A DNA stretch of 64,000 nt from Glandiceps talaboti (Eukaryota > Hemichordata > Enteropneusta > Spengelidae). The stretch covers positions 4,750,501 to 4,814,500 of the forward strand of contig NC_135559.1 of the NCBI RefSeq assembly GCF_964340395.1. Reading direction: 5' to 3'. Both the position numbers and the translations under genes were made by a program. Every line of letters starts with the position of its first letter. Positions within the stretch are counted from its first letter, which is position 1. The notes below the pieces were generated by a model, which worked only from the letters and a program-made list of their open reading frames with translations, was not told the origin of the DNA and searched no databases. Positions 12,564 through 25,400 of the stretch are shown piece by piece.

Positions 12564-14690
12564 ACTGTTACCAAGATATCTCAAAGGATGGCTGGATTTA
12601 GATGAAACATTACTGAGTTTTTTTTATAAGGTTAGTGAACTCCTGTAACAGAAGTGGGAAAGGAATAAACATGACATACATATAGTTTCCAAAAGACTCT
12701 CCCATTATTTTTCTTGTGAACCCTAATAAAATGACATGGAACCCTGGTTGATTTTACCTATGTACCATCCCCTTAATTCAAAGACCAATGTGTTGAATGA
12801 TTGACTGTCATTAAATTTTGATAGCGATCTAATTTTGGATCTGTATAAAGCTGTAGCATCAGCCATTAAGCTTCAACAATTGAGGGGGCCCATCTTTGGT
12901 TTTTGTTGGTGTGGGCAAATCAATGGCTCTACCAAGTGCTCTCAAATTGTATATGTACAGTGTTTCACTATTACAGTATTAACCACCCCTTCTATGATGA
13001 CTTTATATCTTATTCATTGACTTTTTCTAAACATTGAAGCAAGTTATTATACTTCAAATAAGGTCAGCGACACATCTCTTTGCAAAGAGGCAAATGTCCA
13101 ATCAATCAAATATAATTCAATGAATAAATAATTACATTGATAAAGTCCTAGCTTCCTTATATACATGTATAATGCTAAATACCCTAGTTTAAATTACGGG
13201 CTACAGTTTGGTAACCCTGGTAACAGAACGAGGAAAATATGGTAAAAACTGGCATTATAGGACAGTAAATTGGTAAAATCTACCTGAATTCCACACTCAT
13301 TTGACTGAGTTCTTGGGTAACAATGCTAGACTTAGCACATTTCCCTCTTTCCATTACCTGGGATCCCAGACCTTCACAAAAACACCACATTGTGCAATAA
13401 TTTTGTTGGTTTACAATGCCATAATTTTGTTGGTTTAACGCCAATGAAATTATTGGGGAACTAAGAGAGATTACTACAATTACTAGGATGGAATAACTTT
13501 ACAAGTACATGACAACTATCATCCAAACATCAAACTTCAGTTATAAAGTAATAAATGTACAAATTCACTTCCTGTGGTCTCATTGCCTAGAGACTCGGTC
13601 TTGGTTTTCAACCAATTACAGCGAATAGCAAATCTCTTGATTAAAAGCCAATAATATATCTTTGGTCAAGTGGTTTCACTGAAAAAGGTAACAAAGTAAT
13701 AAACCACTCTTGAAATTTCTGAGCACCCTCTTCAGAAAATGACAACTACACTCTGTTCTCGGCAAAAAAAGGTATTGAAACAGTTACAAGAGCATGATAA
13801 CCCCTTCATGGTCTCTACCTGGCAAAATTAGAAGGTGTTACCACTTTCTGAGGCCACTTGTGAAAACCTGTAAGGAGAACCTTACAACTTGCAAGTCCAT
13901 TCTTCCATTTGTAAAGTTTGTTAGTTAGTTAGTTAGTTCGTTAGTTTGTTTGTTGCTAATCAAACACAGTCAATGTATACAAGTTGTGAATCCCCACTCA
14001 AGTCTCCCCGACACATTCTCACAAACCGGAGCTATTATTCTTTGAAATAATAGCTCCAGTAGAGTCCAGTAGGGACCGGCTCCTTAAGAACAGTACCTTA
14101 AAGGTCGTTGTTTGCGACGATGCCCTGACACAACTGGCAGATGTTATCACGCCTTTCAAAGTCAAGCATAACTTAAACTTAATATTATGAATGTGATAGT
14201 GAACACAACTCTTTTTCAGCCATGTTCAGTACATTTGCTGTCAATTTTTTTCTGATTAAAATACATTATCCCACTATTGAGGAAAATTAATAACAACATT
14301 TTCTAAACTAAATTGTCAAACAATCGCTACATCATTAGCAGAGAAGTATTTTTGTCTTCCTATATATGTTAAAAGTGGAAGGGACTTTAACACACTTCTT
14401 TGTAAAATTTGAAATTGAAGTTGCACAAATTTTTGGGTCTCAGTAGATAACATTTGCCCTAATGCTAAGTTTTACATTGTTTACTCTGTAAACTACTTCC
14501 TACTCTAATTTTCAATCATTGACTCTACTTCCTGTGTTTAACACCATATAATTAATTTTGACTTGTTTATACAGTATTTCGTCTTTCCTACATAGTACAT
14601 GTAGCAAATTATACAGGGCAATGCCCTTATCAAAATTCCACACACACCTCCACTGCAGTTCTATTTAAAATTCATCTGATGCAGCCAGTG
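12564..14690. other. No gene recognised; 3' flank of the Rap2 gene
   Basis: No supported exon on either strand. It holds a small GTTA repeat near 13,920 and a perfect 12-bp-stem hairpin at 14,028-14,057. Confidence 0.45.
14028..14057. repeat. Short perfect hairpin (12-bp stem, 6-base loop)
   Basis: The stem is 'ggagctattatt' with its exact complement after loop 'ctttga'. It lies about 1.2 kb beyond the Rap2 stop codon on the Rap2-sense side, so it could fall in a long 3' UTR. It does not match the histone stem-loop or iron-response consensus. Confidence 0.6.
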
Positions 14691-14696
14691 TTTATT
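14691..14696 (-). promoter_or_regulatory. Candidate polyadenylation signal for the Rap2 gene
   Basis: AATAAA on the minus strand about 580 bases past the Rap2 stop codon, the first canonical hexamer I noticed there. It would give a short 3' UTR at 14.7-15.28 kb. Longer forms cannot be excluded. Confidence 0.4.
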
Positions 14697-15277
14697 TTTC
14701 TTATCACCGATACTATAGTACTGTAAGTTTTTCCCACACTACTCATAACTTAAATTGGTTAAAATCCCTTACTCTTTTAACACTGATTTAAATGTCAGTG
14801 ATAATAAACATGAACTGACGAGGTCGGACCAGTGATCTAGTCACGAATTGTTGACCGGTGGCATGTATGTTGCTGAAATATGGGTGTAACACTTGTACAC
14901 ATACAGCACAGGAAGTCACTTCACTCGCTATTCCACTTAACAACACCTTTAGCTCAGCACAATCCACTTAGACAAGTGTTTCTGTGTAACGTGAGCTTAT
15001 TTAGAAGGTTTTAGAGCCTCGTGCACTGCCAAGCCTAGCTACTGATATTCTCCTTTCGTAGTTTTATAAATGCTTTTGCAATATATCATTTCCTTTGCTG
15101 TTTCATTGAATGCGCTCCACGGGGGGTTCAAATGGTGAAAGTGACAGCGCCATAAATGGCTGTCAAAAATTGTCAATACTTTCTCTACGGGTAAGGAGAC
15201 ATGGATATGCATGTTTGCATATCCAAAAATCGTTCGATAAACAGCGATGACAAGTTTAAACTTTACCTTGATTACGG

Positions 15278-15823
15278 TTACAACACTGTACAGCAACCTT
15301 TCTGTTTGGAAGGTCCCGTTGAAATTGAAGCAACCTCTCGGACCACTTCCGCAAAAAGTTCATTGACATTCTGTGTGTTTTTCGCCGATGCCTCGAAGAA
15401 TGGACAACTCCACTGTTGTGCCAATGACATTCCATCATTTGTTGACACTTCTCGTTCTTTTTCAAGATCACACTTATTCCCAACAAGAATGATGGGAACC
15501 TTTTCCATGCCCTTCACCCGTTGAATCTGTTCCCGAAGCGGTTTCACGTCTCGGAATGTGTGTTGTCCCGTGACACTATATACCAACACGAAGCCCTGCC
15601 CATTTTTTATGTATAAATCTCGCATCGACGCGAACTGTTCTGTTCCAGCAGTATCTAAAATTTCCAATATAGCAGGATTAGTGTCAACTTCTATCTCCTT
15701 TCGATAGAAGTCTTCAATTGTTGGGTCATACTTCTCTACGAAAGTTCCTGAGACAAACTGTACAGTGATGGCACTCTTGCCGACTCCTCCACTCCCCAAC
15801 ACCACAACTTTGTACTCCTTCAT
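15278..15823 (-). CDS. RAP2: Rap2-type Ras-family small GTPase, intronless
   Basis: A 181-residue GTPase with every Ras-fold motif: P-loop GSGGVGKS at residues 10-17, effector loop [12 protein letters not shown] at 32-43, DTAGTEQF at 57-64, NKCD, and SAK. Phe39 in the effector loop is the hallmark of Rap2 (Rap1 has Ser), and Thr61 replaces the Ras Gln61 as in all Raps. The C-terminus is CTVL, a CAAX box whose final Leu predicts geranylgeranylation; the preceding Cys may be palmitoylated. Family members cycle between GDP and GTP at membranes and act on adhesion, cytoskeleton and MINK/TNIK-type kinases. The start is ATG at 15,823-15,821; the frame stays open to a GTG at 15,841, but ATG with 'aagaaaatgaag' context matches the family N-terminus. 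The coding region is one uninterrupted exon. It is divergent from MED14 with 3.6 kb between starts. Confidence 0.96.
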   Translation of the reverse strand: MKEYKVVVLGSGGVGKSAITVQFVSGTFVEKYDPTIEDFYRKEIEVDTNPAILEILDTAGTEQFASMRDLYIKNGQGFVLVYSVTGQHTFRDVKPLREQIQRVKGMEKVPIILVGNKCDLEKEREVSTNDGMSLAQQWSCPFFEASAKNTQNVNELFAEVVREVASISTGPSKQKGCCTVL

Positions 15824-16983
15824 TTTCTTGCCGATCGCCACAGAAATCCAAGCTAATTCTTAGTCAAAGCCACTCTTCGAATACTAGGGAATCCTTTGAT
15901 CACCTTCGTAAGTAGTGTAAATCCAGCATAATTTCAAAGCGAACCAACTTACTACTCAGCGAACTTTCCGGCGTCCTGTTGAAACATGACGGCCATACCA
16001 ATACTCCCTAACTCATTAAAAATTCTCTGGCGTCTGCAATTTTACACTTGATTGAGGGTCCAGTCTTTTGATAGCTTTGAAAGCAAACTAATTTCGTATG
16101 CTATTGTATCTTTAAAGGTCTCTTTGAATTGGGTGATTAACATGAATTAACACCAAAGCCCTTTAGGAATATAAACTAACTGCAAAACTGTTCATGTGCG
16201 CATATCGCTGGAATGATGACCTTCATTAGGTATTGTAAATAGGAAATGGAGAGAACACCGTTGTGTCCCTATTGTAAGATTCCGGGGAGGTCGACATGAC
16301 CAAAAAAAAAAAATCATGAAAAGAGAAAAATATAAATTGGAAAGGTTAAGTCGGGTGTACGTGTAGATGGATAGTCCACAGTCCTTCTATGGTGATAGAG
16401 GGACTTTGGGTAGGCTTATGCCTCGTGATTATTGGGAAGGGGAAGGGGAAGGGGCAGACTTGCCAAACTTTAATACTTGAACCATATTCACTGCCCCGAC
16501 AGACCCTGCCCAATTCATGTCTGCTAACACTTAATTTGTCTGATATAAACTAAAAGTTTGATTCCTCAGACTGTGGCAGAAACAAGAACACGATAACGCT
16601 TAGGCATATATATGTGGTGACAGCTAAATGGTATATACTAGTATGTGGTGATTGGCAGACTTTCAGGAAAATGCCGTCATATGGAGAGATTAACAACGGA
16701 GATTAAAAAATTAAACAGTCGCTAAGCTTTTAGTCAAACAGTTTGAGTGTATGTAGTTATAGGAAGATCAAAGGATACTGACAAAACTAAATTCACAGGA
16801 CTTCTGTTTCCATGGTCTATCATGATGTTAGGCGTACTTGAGTTGGCTATCAGATACAGAAAATAACGTTTGTTGTCGGTAAGAAGAATTCTGGAGGTAA
16901 AGCAACGTTAACGGACTGAACCATGCGCTGTCTCTCAACATCAGAAATGTTTTCTCTTGATCCTTGTCTGTGGTTTTCCTTAT
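15824..16983. other. 5' flank of the Rap2 gene
   Basis: Contains the 5' UTR and presumably the promoter of the minus-strand Rap2 gene. No TATA box stands out at a convincing distance and no other exon is visible. Confidence 0.45.
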
Positions 16984-17273
<290 letters not shown>

Positions 17274-19430
17274 AGATAGAGTGGGGAGAGAAAATTAAGT
17301 AGAAGTAGGGGGAATCCCGGGGAAGAGTCCTGGAAGTATTGGTAGTACCATGGAAGAGAGAAAGCGTACTTGGCTGGAAAGTGGGAATATCGAATCTATT
17401 ACGTTTTCGCTCCGAACACCTTTGATATCAGTTAGTATAACCAATCTGATAGACCCACTAGTGTGTTAAACTTACGAAAAACAGCTCATGCAAGGTGGTT
17501 TTGACATATTGCTATTGAAATATTTTGCTTCCAAAAAAATTCTTATAATCTTATATTTTTTATCATTAAAAGAAGTGAATTTATGTTCTTGTGAAAACTA
17601 CTTGGCTCACTTCAGACAGTTGCAATGAAACACAAACCAGTACAATAACTGCTGTTATGTAATAATAAAGTTGGTTGAAGTGTACAATATTGGTAGGTAG
17701 CATTCGAAGGGAAGGAAATATGGCAGGCAAAACTTTGTTATATGGATTCATCATCTGATGGTACTATACGAGAAAAAATACTAGTATATTATAATTGTTA
17801 TAGGTAGACACCTCGTCCAACTTGAACGCTGGGGGCGCCCTCGAGGTCAGCACTCAATGACTTACACTCGTACTCAGATGACCAATTCGATCAGAGAATT
17901 CGATGTTCTTAAAATCTATCAAAATTTTGAAATATGAAAGATTGTTGCTTGTTTTCAAAGAAATGCCAATATTTATTAAGCGGATATCAAACCCAGAATC
18001 AACACAGATGAGATGTCACTGATGTCTGTACTATTTTAAACAGCACGCAAAACATTGAACTATCCTTATGGATTTTTTCGAGGTAATTAAAGGTGCACAT
18101 ATTTGTTTTCTGTTAGAAAGTGTATGCGTTTGTGAAACCGTCCACTGCAAGCCTTGCACAACCTATCATACCTCAATCTAAGGAACACCTGTGAAAACAA
18201 AAGAAACCCAGGGGTGGAGCATGGAGGCGCAGTATACATAGTAGTACTACAAGATTTGCATGTCTTTCGCAATGTATCTTATTTACTTACATTTACTTTT
18301 TGTGTTTGTACTTTTTTCGTTCTATATGAGCCGAAGGTCTGGAAATACAATAAATATATTATAACATTTATATAATGATATAAAAGTATTATGCGCTCAC
18401 AACTTCTTCGTTCAGTTTCTCTTTTAAAACATAAATGTAGAAAAAAGGGGAGATGAATGGTATACTTCCTTTTTTATTTTGTCAACAATTAAAACTGACA
18501 TGAACTAGATATGAACACTTTCATCAGGAATTATATTCTATGAAAAAAAAATATTACCGAGATAGTTATGTCGAGATAACGAGATATTTTGTCGAGATAA
18601 TGTGATAATATATATTTTTTGCTCCGGGAAAATGTTCACAATGGGCTTTCATAATATTCAACTCACTGTCAAAAACATAATTTATAACAAAACAAAAACT
18701 GTTGCCTTTTTAAAACTTGATAATCTATACCTAGAAAAAATGTCGGCAGTTTTTCAATTTCAATTTCTGAACAGAAAAGGTTTTGTCTGTTTGCCTATTA
18801 CAAAGAAGTCTTGATAATGTTTTTTTTTTATCTATTTGCTTTTTTGTTTGTTTGCTTATTTTGTCATTAAAATTACTATTACAATTTTCACACGCATCTG
18901 ACATTTCCCATAGACATTTGTTGTATCCCGGTTGATGTGTACACTGTTATGTAAATATCCCTATGGAGCAAACTTTTAACCAACAAGCATACATTTATTC
19001 CGCCATTTTGTTGATGAAGTGAAAGACGATCGCGACCATCGTTATCAGAAAACATCAAGAAATAATTCATTTTATCTCTATTGTGGTGGGAAAAAATCGT
19101 CATTTCCAGAAGAGTTTTACATTTCTTGTGGAAGCGAGAAGGAATGGTGTACTGGAGAATTGCTGTGTTGAATTTTATGTGAGGCAAGCGGTTTCCGAAC
19201 GAGTCTCATAATAAGACTGCGAATGCAGAAGACAAAACAGTTCCGGGCTGGGGTCTCAAAATATGTTTGCCGTGAAATTCCAGATGGTCAACGCCATGTA
19301 GAAGCTAACGACGGAAAAATACAGTGACGTGTTCTACCTTCCAAGATACAAAAAGAATATATCGTGAAATGATGCCACTCTGAACTTTGACTTCTAACAT
19401 CACTGTGTGTGTCCTGAATTAACTAGAAAC
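17274..19430. other. Intergenic region and 5' flank of MED14
   Basis: No supported coding sequence. The final few hundred bases are richer in CG dinucleotides and should hold the MED14 promoter and 5' UTR. Two copies of 'tcgagataa' lie near 18,570-18,600. Confidence 0.45.
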
Positions 19431-22400
19431 ATGCCGCCGATTGAGAGTCAAACACAGATGGCATTGACGCCTGCAACCCCGGGTGGCCTAGGTACTCCAA
19501 CCGCTGGTGCGGGGAACACCGTCTCGTTGTCAATGTTGATTGAATTTCTCCTACAGAAGACATACCACGAGATAACAGTACTGGCGGAGTTGTGAGTAAA
19601 ATAGTGATAATGATATGCTGTACAATAATTTGTATGTTCATTGTGGTTTGACAAAGTTTTGTATTCTTTACTACTGTAGTACATATGTGGCACCAGAAAC
19701 ATAAACTTATTATATTCTCAACCAAAATCAACACTACTATATTAATGTATAATGTTGTATTTATTTTTATCGACATTTATTTTTCACAAATATAATCAGA
19801 TTATGCAAATTAATCAAACTCTTATTCAATACATTTATGAATTCACAATTTTATTATTAAAGTTTCCTTCTTTTCCACAGGTTGCCACGAAAAACTGACA
19901 TGGAAAGGTGAGTACTACAATACAATGAATCAAAATACTTTAGAAATACTACTAATATATAATCATACCTCATCATAATTTATAAAAACTCAGGAAAAAT
20001 AACAGTGAGTTTGAATGTTTGGACTCATATTTCGACCACATGTTGTCCTGATGTAGAACGACCAGGGTATATGTATTATATGTAGTTCATGTTTTCAGTT
20101 CAAAGACAATAACTGGGCTTGTTCATAGTATAATGTGTTTGAACCTATGTTCAATGTCAAATTTGATTATGATTGAAAGTGTTGTCTGTCTTAAATCATT
20201 GAAATTAGTTTTCGATGGTAAAGTTTTTTAAATGAGAAAAAAATGTTTGCACATGTATCAGTATGAGGAAAACCAACAGTGAAAGTAGACTATTTAGGGT
20301 TTTTAATATAAATTATACTGTAGTCCAAAAGCAAGTTCTTTGGATTAAAAGATCAAGTGTAGTTTCATAGCTTATGGATTTTTATTGTATCTATCTTGTT
20401 ATATTGTGTGCATGCAGTTTCTGAAAGTTTCATATCATCAAATATAACCAGAACTTTGTGTAACTTTGCAGGAAAATAGAAATTGTTCAGTTTGCCAGTC
20501 GAACCAGACAGCAGTTTGTAAGAGTGTTGGCCTTGGTAAAGTGGGCTAACAGTGCTGCAAAAGTTGATAAGTGTGGGGTAAGTTAAGTGTAAGAGTGTTG
20601 ACATTGGTAAAGTGGGCTAACAGTGTTGCAAAAGTTGATAGGTGTGGGTAAGTTAAGTGTAAGAGTGTTGACATTGGTAAAGTGGGCTAACAGTGCTGCA
20701 AAAGTTGATAAGTGTGGGGTAAGTCAAATGTAAAGTGGGCTAACAGTGCTGCAAAAGTTGGTAAGTGTGGGGTAAATCAAGTGTAAAGTGGACTAACAGT
20801 GATGCAAAAGTTGATGTGTGGGGTAAGTTAAATGTAAAGTGGGCTAACAGTGCTGCAAAAGTTGGTAAGTGTGGGGTAAATCAAGTGTAAAGTGGACTAA
20901 CAGTGATGCAAAAGTTGATGTGTGGGGTAAGTTAAATGTAAAGTGGGCTAACAGTGCTGCAAAAGTTGGTAAGTGTGGGGTAAATCAAGTGTAAAGTGGA
21001 CTAACAGTGATGCAAAAGTTGATGTGTGGGGTAAGTTAAATGTAAAGTGGGCTAACAGTGCTGCAAAAGTTGGTAAGTGTGGGGTAAATCAAGTGTAAAG
21101 TGGACTAACAGTGATGCAAAAGTTGATGTGTGGGGTAAGTTAAATGTAAAGTGGGCTAACAGTGCTGCAAAAGTTGGTAAGTGTGGGGTAAATCAAGTGT
21201 AAAGTGGACTAACAGTGATGCAAAAGTTGATGTGTGGGGTAAGTTAAATGTAAAGTGGGCTAACAGTGCTGCAAAAGTTGGTAAGTGTGGGGTAAATCAA
21301 GTGTAAAGTGGACTAACAGTGATGCAAAAGTTGATGTGTGGGGTAAGTTAAATGTAAAGTGGGCTAACAGTGCTGCAAAAGTTGGTAAGTGTGGGGTAAA
21401 TCAAGTGTAAAGTGGGCTAACAGTGATGCAAAAGTTGATGTGTGGGGTAAGTTAAATGTAAAGTGGGCTAACAGTAGGGTAAATGTTGATAAGTGTGGGG
21501 TAAGTTAAAGGGACCATATGGATGACAAACTGGTGTTTATTTTGGATTTTCAATTCATAAAATAACTATGTTTTCCTACTTGAAAAAAAAACAATGTGAA
21601 ACAGCGTATACCAAGTCCATTTTTATATTTTTATAACTCAATAAATTGCAAAAAAAGCTAGAAAGCTAGTACTTACAATAACAAAGATTTTGCATATTTT
21701 TTAATATGTGGCAGTTACAAACATGGACTTAGTACATGTATCTGTTGTTTCACATTGTTTTTAAAGTAGGAAAATATAGTGTTGTTTTATGAATTGAAAA
21801 TCAAAATTTCAAAATAAATACAGATTTGTCATCCATATGGCAATTTTAAGTGCAAGACTAAGAGTTCAGTTATTATTTTTATGGTATATAATATACCATA
21901 AAAATAATAACTGAACTCTTAGTCTTACACTTAAAATTGTCATATGGATGACAAATCTGTATTTATTTTGAAATTTTGATTTTCAATTCATAAAACAACA
22001 CTATATAATATATGCAAATTTCATCCTCTGTGTATATATATCTACAAGCAATAACCCTTGCAAGTCTGATCAAACCCCACAATGCATACCTCGTAGACAT
22101 GAAACCTGTATAGGCAGATACAAATTTTGAGTTGTCAAAGGCAACTAAGCAAAGTCAGTTAGTTGCAACACACATGGTTGTGTATGTGACAAAAGTAATA
22201 TGTCATTACAGCCCTGAAGCTCACTGGGTAGTACAAAAGGAACCCTTATACATTATTTGACTTGTGTATGTGAACATTAATTTGGATTATATTGTATAAT
22301 GGAACATTGCCAGCAATGTTAAAGTTAATATGTACCTACTGCCTGACCTCTTGACCCCATGGCACAAGAAAATAGGTTAATACAGATAAAGGTATGCTTG

Positions 22401-25400
22401 TTTACGTCACTATTTTCATCTACTTCACATATGTTAAAATATATGCATACTAATGATCGTTTTCTGTCCATTCTTTTGCAGACAATTTCCAGTTTCCTGG
22501 ACCAACAAGCGTTGTTGTTTGTTGATACTGCTGATCAGCTGGCTAAAATGGCTAGAGAAGTGCTAGTCAGCGCTAGGTAAATTTATTTTTAACACGTCAA
22601 CATAACTTATTTTTTTGCGTTTCATAGTGGTTTCACAGTAAGTGATTTACAGGTCAAATTATCGTGGTTACCAGAACATGCAAAAAAGAAAAATTCACAG
22701 GTCAGGCACTCCGCATTTACCTTCTCACTACTATTGCTGATGCAACATGTTCTGTACACTAAGTGGTATGGCTTGTTGTTCAGACCCGTATTGACTGTTA
22801 GCTGACAGTGTCACACAAATTTCATATCTTACAGATTATATGTTTCGACACCCCAAAAAATAATGGTTGCAAAAGTCTTGTTTCACAAACTATTGTGATC
22901 AACTCCAAGTTCATGTTGACATTTTTCTTGACATATGTGTAGATAGTTATAAATTAGGCAGTTAATATGAAGACATGTTTCTATTATAACAGGATATCAC
23001 AAAATGTTACTTTCATTTTAAGAGAACACACTGTAGTAATATAATCATTATTTTATAATATTCAAGTTTTGTAATCATGAAATGAAAAAGAGTATTTTCT
23101 GATTTAAAGGGTTACCGATACCACTTCTTGTGATACTTAAAATGACCCACCGGTACTTGAAGTACTAGACTAACAGTTGAGGTTTTGATTTACTAAGATA
23201 GACAAACTAAAACTATTATTGTTCAATGTGGATGTGTAATACACAAGTGGGTGATAACGGTTACTCTGTTGTACAGATATAATTACCTGTAATCAAGGTA
23301 GTGTTTGGCCAATTTAGAAAAAAAAACTACATATCTGAAATGAACCCAGGTGACCCTTCTGAGAGCAATGTCCATTCAATCAAAAGAGTGTGTATAGTGC
23401 CAAAAAATCGGAATCCAATATGATGTAATGATCTTTGACGCTGAACAGGAACAATAGTAGATCATAGTAAAAGTTAGAAAGCTCTTGCGAACAGATGTGT
23501 CTTGATATCCTTCTTAAATTTATCGACAGTGGTTGATGAGCTAAGTTCAAGTGGTGTAGTGTTCCATAAGAGGGGCACTGCTTGTGAGAATGCAGTGCAC
23601 ACTCACCATATGACTTTGTATTACAGCGGTGTACATGAAGAAGACTTTTGTTGTTTGCCATATCAACATGTCATAACAATAGTTTTAGTTTGTGGCTACC
23701 TTAGTAAGCTGATACCTCAATTGCTGCTGTTGTATCATTATCTGTAACTGTAACCATATACACTTTTTACAATGTGTAGCTGTACATTGTCTGGCAAAGA
23801 ATACTTTTTCTCCCCAGAGATTTTTGGATAAGGAAAGAACAAGGATTCTATTGCATTGTTCTCAAAAAGATTGTTTGGTTGAATCCACTAATCTGTGAGG
23901 TCCTTGGAAGACCAGAAATGATGGTCTGTTCATCTGTATAGTTATGAAACTTGCTAATCATTCAATCAATCAATCAATCTGTCAATCTGTCAATCAATCA
24001 AAGACCTTTATCACATACCTGATGAGCTACTTGAAAATGTTGGTGCAATATGAAGTTAATTCATGAACTCGGTAAATTGATGTTTACTGATTGATTTCAA
24101 ATACAAATGTGTGTGTTTTTCCACAGACTCCCAAATTTCTCAATACCTCAGGCAGTTGATGTCCTGACCACAGGTTCTTATCCTAGATTGCCAGCCTGTA
24201 TCAAGGTAAAGTAACAAGAAACACACATCTCTCATTGTGCATTTAAAAAAAATTGATAGCAAAGAAATCTGTGTTATGTAGCATAGACTAGTGCTTGTCC
24301 AGTTAAGGCTTCTCTTGCATTATTACATTTAGATGGAAGGGAAGTTCCGTAATCTTCCATTTTGATATTCTTGATGAATCTTTTTCTGTCGAGAGTTTAG
24401 GTTGTATTTTGCAATTCAGAAGTTCAAACAAAAATTGCAATTTATTTTGTTTTACAGGAGAAAATAATTCCTCCGGACCCCATCACTGCTACAGAGAAGG
24501 CCACAACTTTGTCAAGATTAAACCAGATCTTACAGCATAGATTGGTAACCATAGATCTCCCACACCAACTAGCTAATTTGTCTATCAGTAAGTATTGTCT
24601 ATAGTTCATAGATTGGTAACCATAGATCTCCCCCATCAACTAGCTAATTTGTCTATTAGTAAGTATTGTCTATAGTTCATAGATTGTATATCTCCCCCAT
24701 CAACTAGCTAATTTGTCTACCAGTAAATATTGTCTATAGTTCATAGATTGGTAACCATAGATCTCCCCCATCAACTAGCTAATTTGTCTACCAGTAAGTA
24801 TTGTCTATAGTTCATAGATTGTATATCTCCCACATCAACTAGCTAATCTGTCTATCAGTAAGTATTGTCTATAGTTCATAGATTGTATATCTCCCACATC
24901 AACTAGCTAATCTGTCTATCAGTAAGTATTCTAGACCTCTTTCTACCAGACAGTATTTGTTTATACACAAAGACTACAAGTTTGAAAAAAACAGGAATAT
25001 ACTGCCCATATGTAGACTGTAAAGTACATCCTGTTATTCAGCCCTGTTAGACTTCTTTGGTGACAACTGACAGTGTTACATGACACATCATATCTCACAG
25101 ACTAAATATATATATTTTCATTCAACAGAGGATGGGAGAGTGAAGTTTCTGGTTCCCCATGAATTTGAGGTAAGTTTTACAATATAAGTGACAGTGGATT
25201 ACAATGCAGGGCTGTAGCTTTGTTGGAAATCATTTAGTATAAACAGTTTCATCAACTTTGTCTTAAACTGCGTAACTATTATTATGACGAGTTCTTTGTA
25301 ATACTTCCAATGTCTGAGTGATTTCAAATATTGTAAAATGAATCATTCATTAATGTAGTGTGATACACTTTTCAGAATATAAGCTGTTCACTGCTTTTAC

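Noticed and set aside
15824-15841. Six extra N-terminal residues on Rap2 (GTG start)
   Set aside because: The codon at 15,841 is GTG. The ATG at 15,823 matches the family start and is a normal eukaryotic initiator.
19407-19430. Upstream extension of the MED14 start
   Set aside because: The upstream in-frame codon is GTG; the first ATG is at 19,431.
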